From: Deltaproteobacteria bacterium | Lineage (GTDB): Bacteria; Desulfobacterota; DSM-4660; Desulfatiglandales; B25-G16 | DNA length: 14,991 nucleotides | NCBI GenBank assembly: GCA_020348625.1 | Contig: CP070752.1 | Location: forward strand, 2,075,912 to 2,090,902 | Reading direction: 5' to 3' | Position numbers and translations under genes: made by a program | The notes under the pieces: model-generated | Told to the model about the DNA's origin: nothing | What the model saw: the letters and a program-made list of their open reading frames with translations, nothing else | Database searches by the model: none | Shown: positions 14,310 to 14,991 of the stretch, piece after piece | Layout of the letters: each line of letters begins with the position of its first letter | Position numbering within the stretch: position 1 is the first letter of the stretch

Positions 14310-14991
14310 TCATTTCTCAATAATCTCCAGGCTGATATCTACGGATCTCGCAGAATGGGTAAGGGCGCCAACCGAAATCAGATCGACGCCGGTCTGAGCT
14401 ACCTCTCCAATCGTCTCTAAGGTAATGCCTCCAGATGCCTCCAGGAGCGCCCGACCTCCGGCAACGGAGACGGCTTCTTTCATTTCACCTATCGACATAT
14501 TGTCCAAAAGAACCGCATCCACCCCAACCCTCATAGCCTCCTCCAATCCCCTGAGGTCATCTACCTCCACCTGAATCTTCACCGTGTGGGGAACATTGGC
14601 CCTGATCTTCTCCACCGCCTTGGATATGGAACCGGCTGCGGCGATATGGTTATCTTTAATGAGGACCCCGTCAAAGAGACCCAAGCGATGATTATGCCCG
14701 CCCCCCGCCCTAACCGCATATTTTTCCAGTATACGTAACCCGGGAGTCGTCTTTCTTGTATCAATCACCCGCACCTGAGAGGGACCTGCCTTTTCTACAT
14801 ATCGCTTAGTCAGGGTAGCGATCCCCGAGAGGTGCTGCAGAAAATTGAGGGCCGTCCGCTCGGCGCTTAATATCGCCCGCAAGGATCCCTCAACAACACC
14901 GATATCTCTGCCAGCAGGTACAACGTCTCCATCTCGAAAATTCCTTTCCAGCGCTATGTCCGGGTCGAGCCGGGAAAAAACCCGCCCGAAT
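14310..14991 (-). CDS. nadC: Nicotinate-nucleotide pyrophosphorylase (partial, cut by right edge)
   Basis: Quinolinate phosphoribosyltransferase, which converts quinolinate and PRPP to nicotinic acid mononucleotide, the entry to NAD synthesis. The open frame continues to the last base of the window (at least 227 codons), so the N-terminal part lies outside. Visible landmarks: the N-terminal barrel end (FGRVFSRLDPD...DGDVVPAG), LNFLQHLSGIATLT, the active-site RVIDTRKTTPGLR, the GGGHNHRLGL stretch, the KDNHI loop, EVDDL and ASGGI motifs. A methionine inside (about 14882) is not the start, because conserved residues (VVPAGRDIGVVEGSL) precede it. It is followed by the sirtuin gene with 17 bp between. 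TGA stop. Confidence 0.95.
   Translation of the reverse strand, partial: FGRVFSRLDPDIALERNFRDGDVVPAGRDIGVVEGSLRAILSAERTALNFLQHLSGIATLTKRYVEKAGPSQVRVIDTRKTTPGLRILEKYAVRAGGGHNHRLGLFDGVLIKDNHIAAAGSISKAVEKIRANVPHTVKIQVEVDDLRGLEEAMRVGVDAVLLDNMSIGEMKEAVSVAGGRALLEASGGITLETIGEVAQTGVDLISVGALTHSARSVDISLEIIEK

Noticed and set aside
2003..14991. CRISPR arrays, tRNA or rRNA genes, phage or transposase genes
   Set aside because: No regularly spaced direct repeats, no tRNA-like cloverleaf or rRNA sequence, and no transposase or integrase motifs were recognised by eye.

Overview
The window is about 15 kb of roughly 50% GC bacterial chromosome made of short, mostly single-gene or two-gene units. The gene content (beta-CASP RNA hydrolase, LOG-type phosphoribohydrolase, methylmalonyl-CoA-epimerase-like VOC protein, GAF-cyclase, opine-dehydrogenase-like oxidoreductase, NadC-sirtuin pair) and the strong AGGAG-type ribosome binding sites fit an anaerobic or microaerophilic deltaproteobacterium (Desulfobacterota-like). 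This assignment rests on general gene style and not on any marker gene, so it is tentative. UGA, UAG and UAA all end recognisable genes, so the code is standard.

Layout, left to right. 1-394: an arm of a repeat that occurs again at 11.1 kb, then a leader with two abutting 10-bp palindromes. 395-2002 (+): beta-CASP metallo-beta-lactamase hydrolase. 2171-2824 (+): LOG-family protein, followed by nested inverted repeats. 3013-3423 (-): VOC/methylmalonyl-CoA-epimerase-like protein. 3713-4456 (-): membrane-anchored lytic transglycosylase. 4887-5125 (-): a promoter, a run of hairpins and an intrinsic terminator with no sizeable ORF, which I read as a small-RNA gene. 5122-6126 (-): an unrecognised gene interrupted by an in-frame TGA. 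6127-6765: AT-rich divergent intergenic region. 6766-8070 (+): GAF plus class III cyclase gene, also interrupted by an in-frame TGA. 8421-8993 (+): nitroreductase. 9070-9552 and 9656-10855 (-): YbaK-type deacylase and a divergent Tgt. 11023-11212: a long imperfect palindrome (MITE-like). 11281-12183 and 12257-13444 (+): RmlD-like reductase and opine/octopine-dehydrogenase-like protein. 13546-14292 and 14310-14991 (-): sirtuin and NadC, the latter cut by the window edge.

How the genes relate: NadC (NAD synthesis) and the sirtuin (NAD consumption) are 17 bp apart and are almost certainly co-transcribed. Tgt and YbaK both act on tRNA and run in the same direction. RmlD and the opine-DH-like gene are 73 bp apart on the same strand. 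The other genes look like independent housekeeping or accessory units. No phage, IS transposase, CRISPR array, defence island or rRNA/tRNA gene was recognised.

The parts least explained by known families are the small-RNA locus at 4.9-5.1 kb, the pair of adjacent genes each carrying an in-frame UGA, and the long palindromic repeat present in at least two copies.
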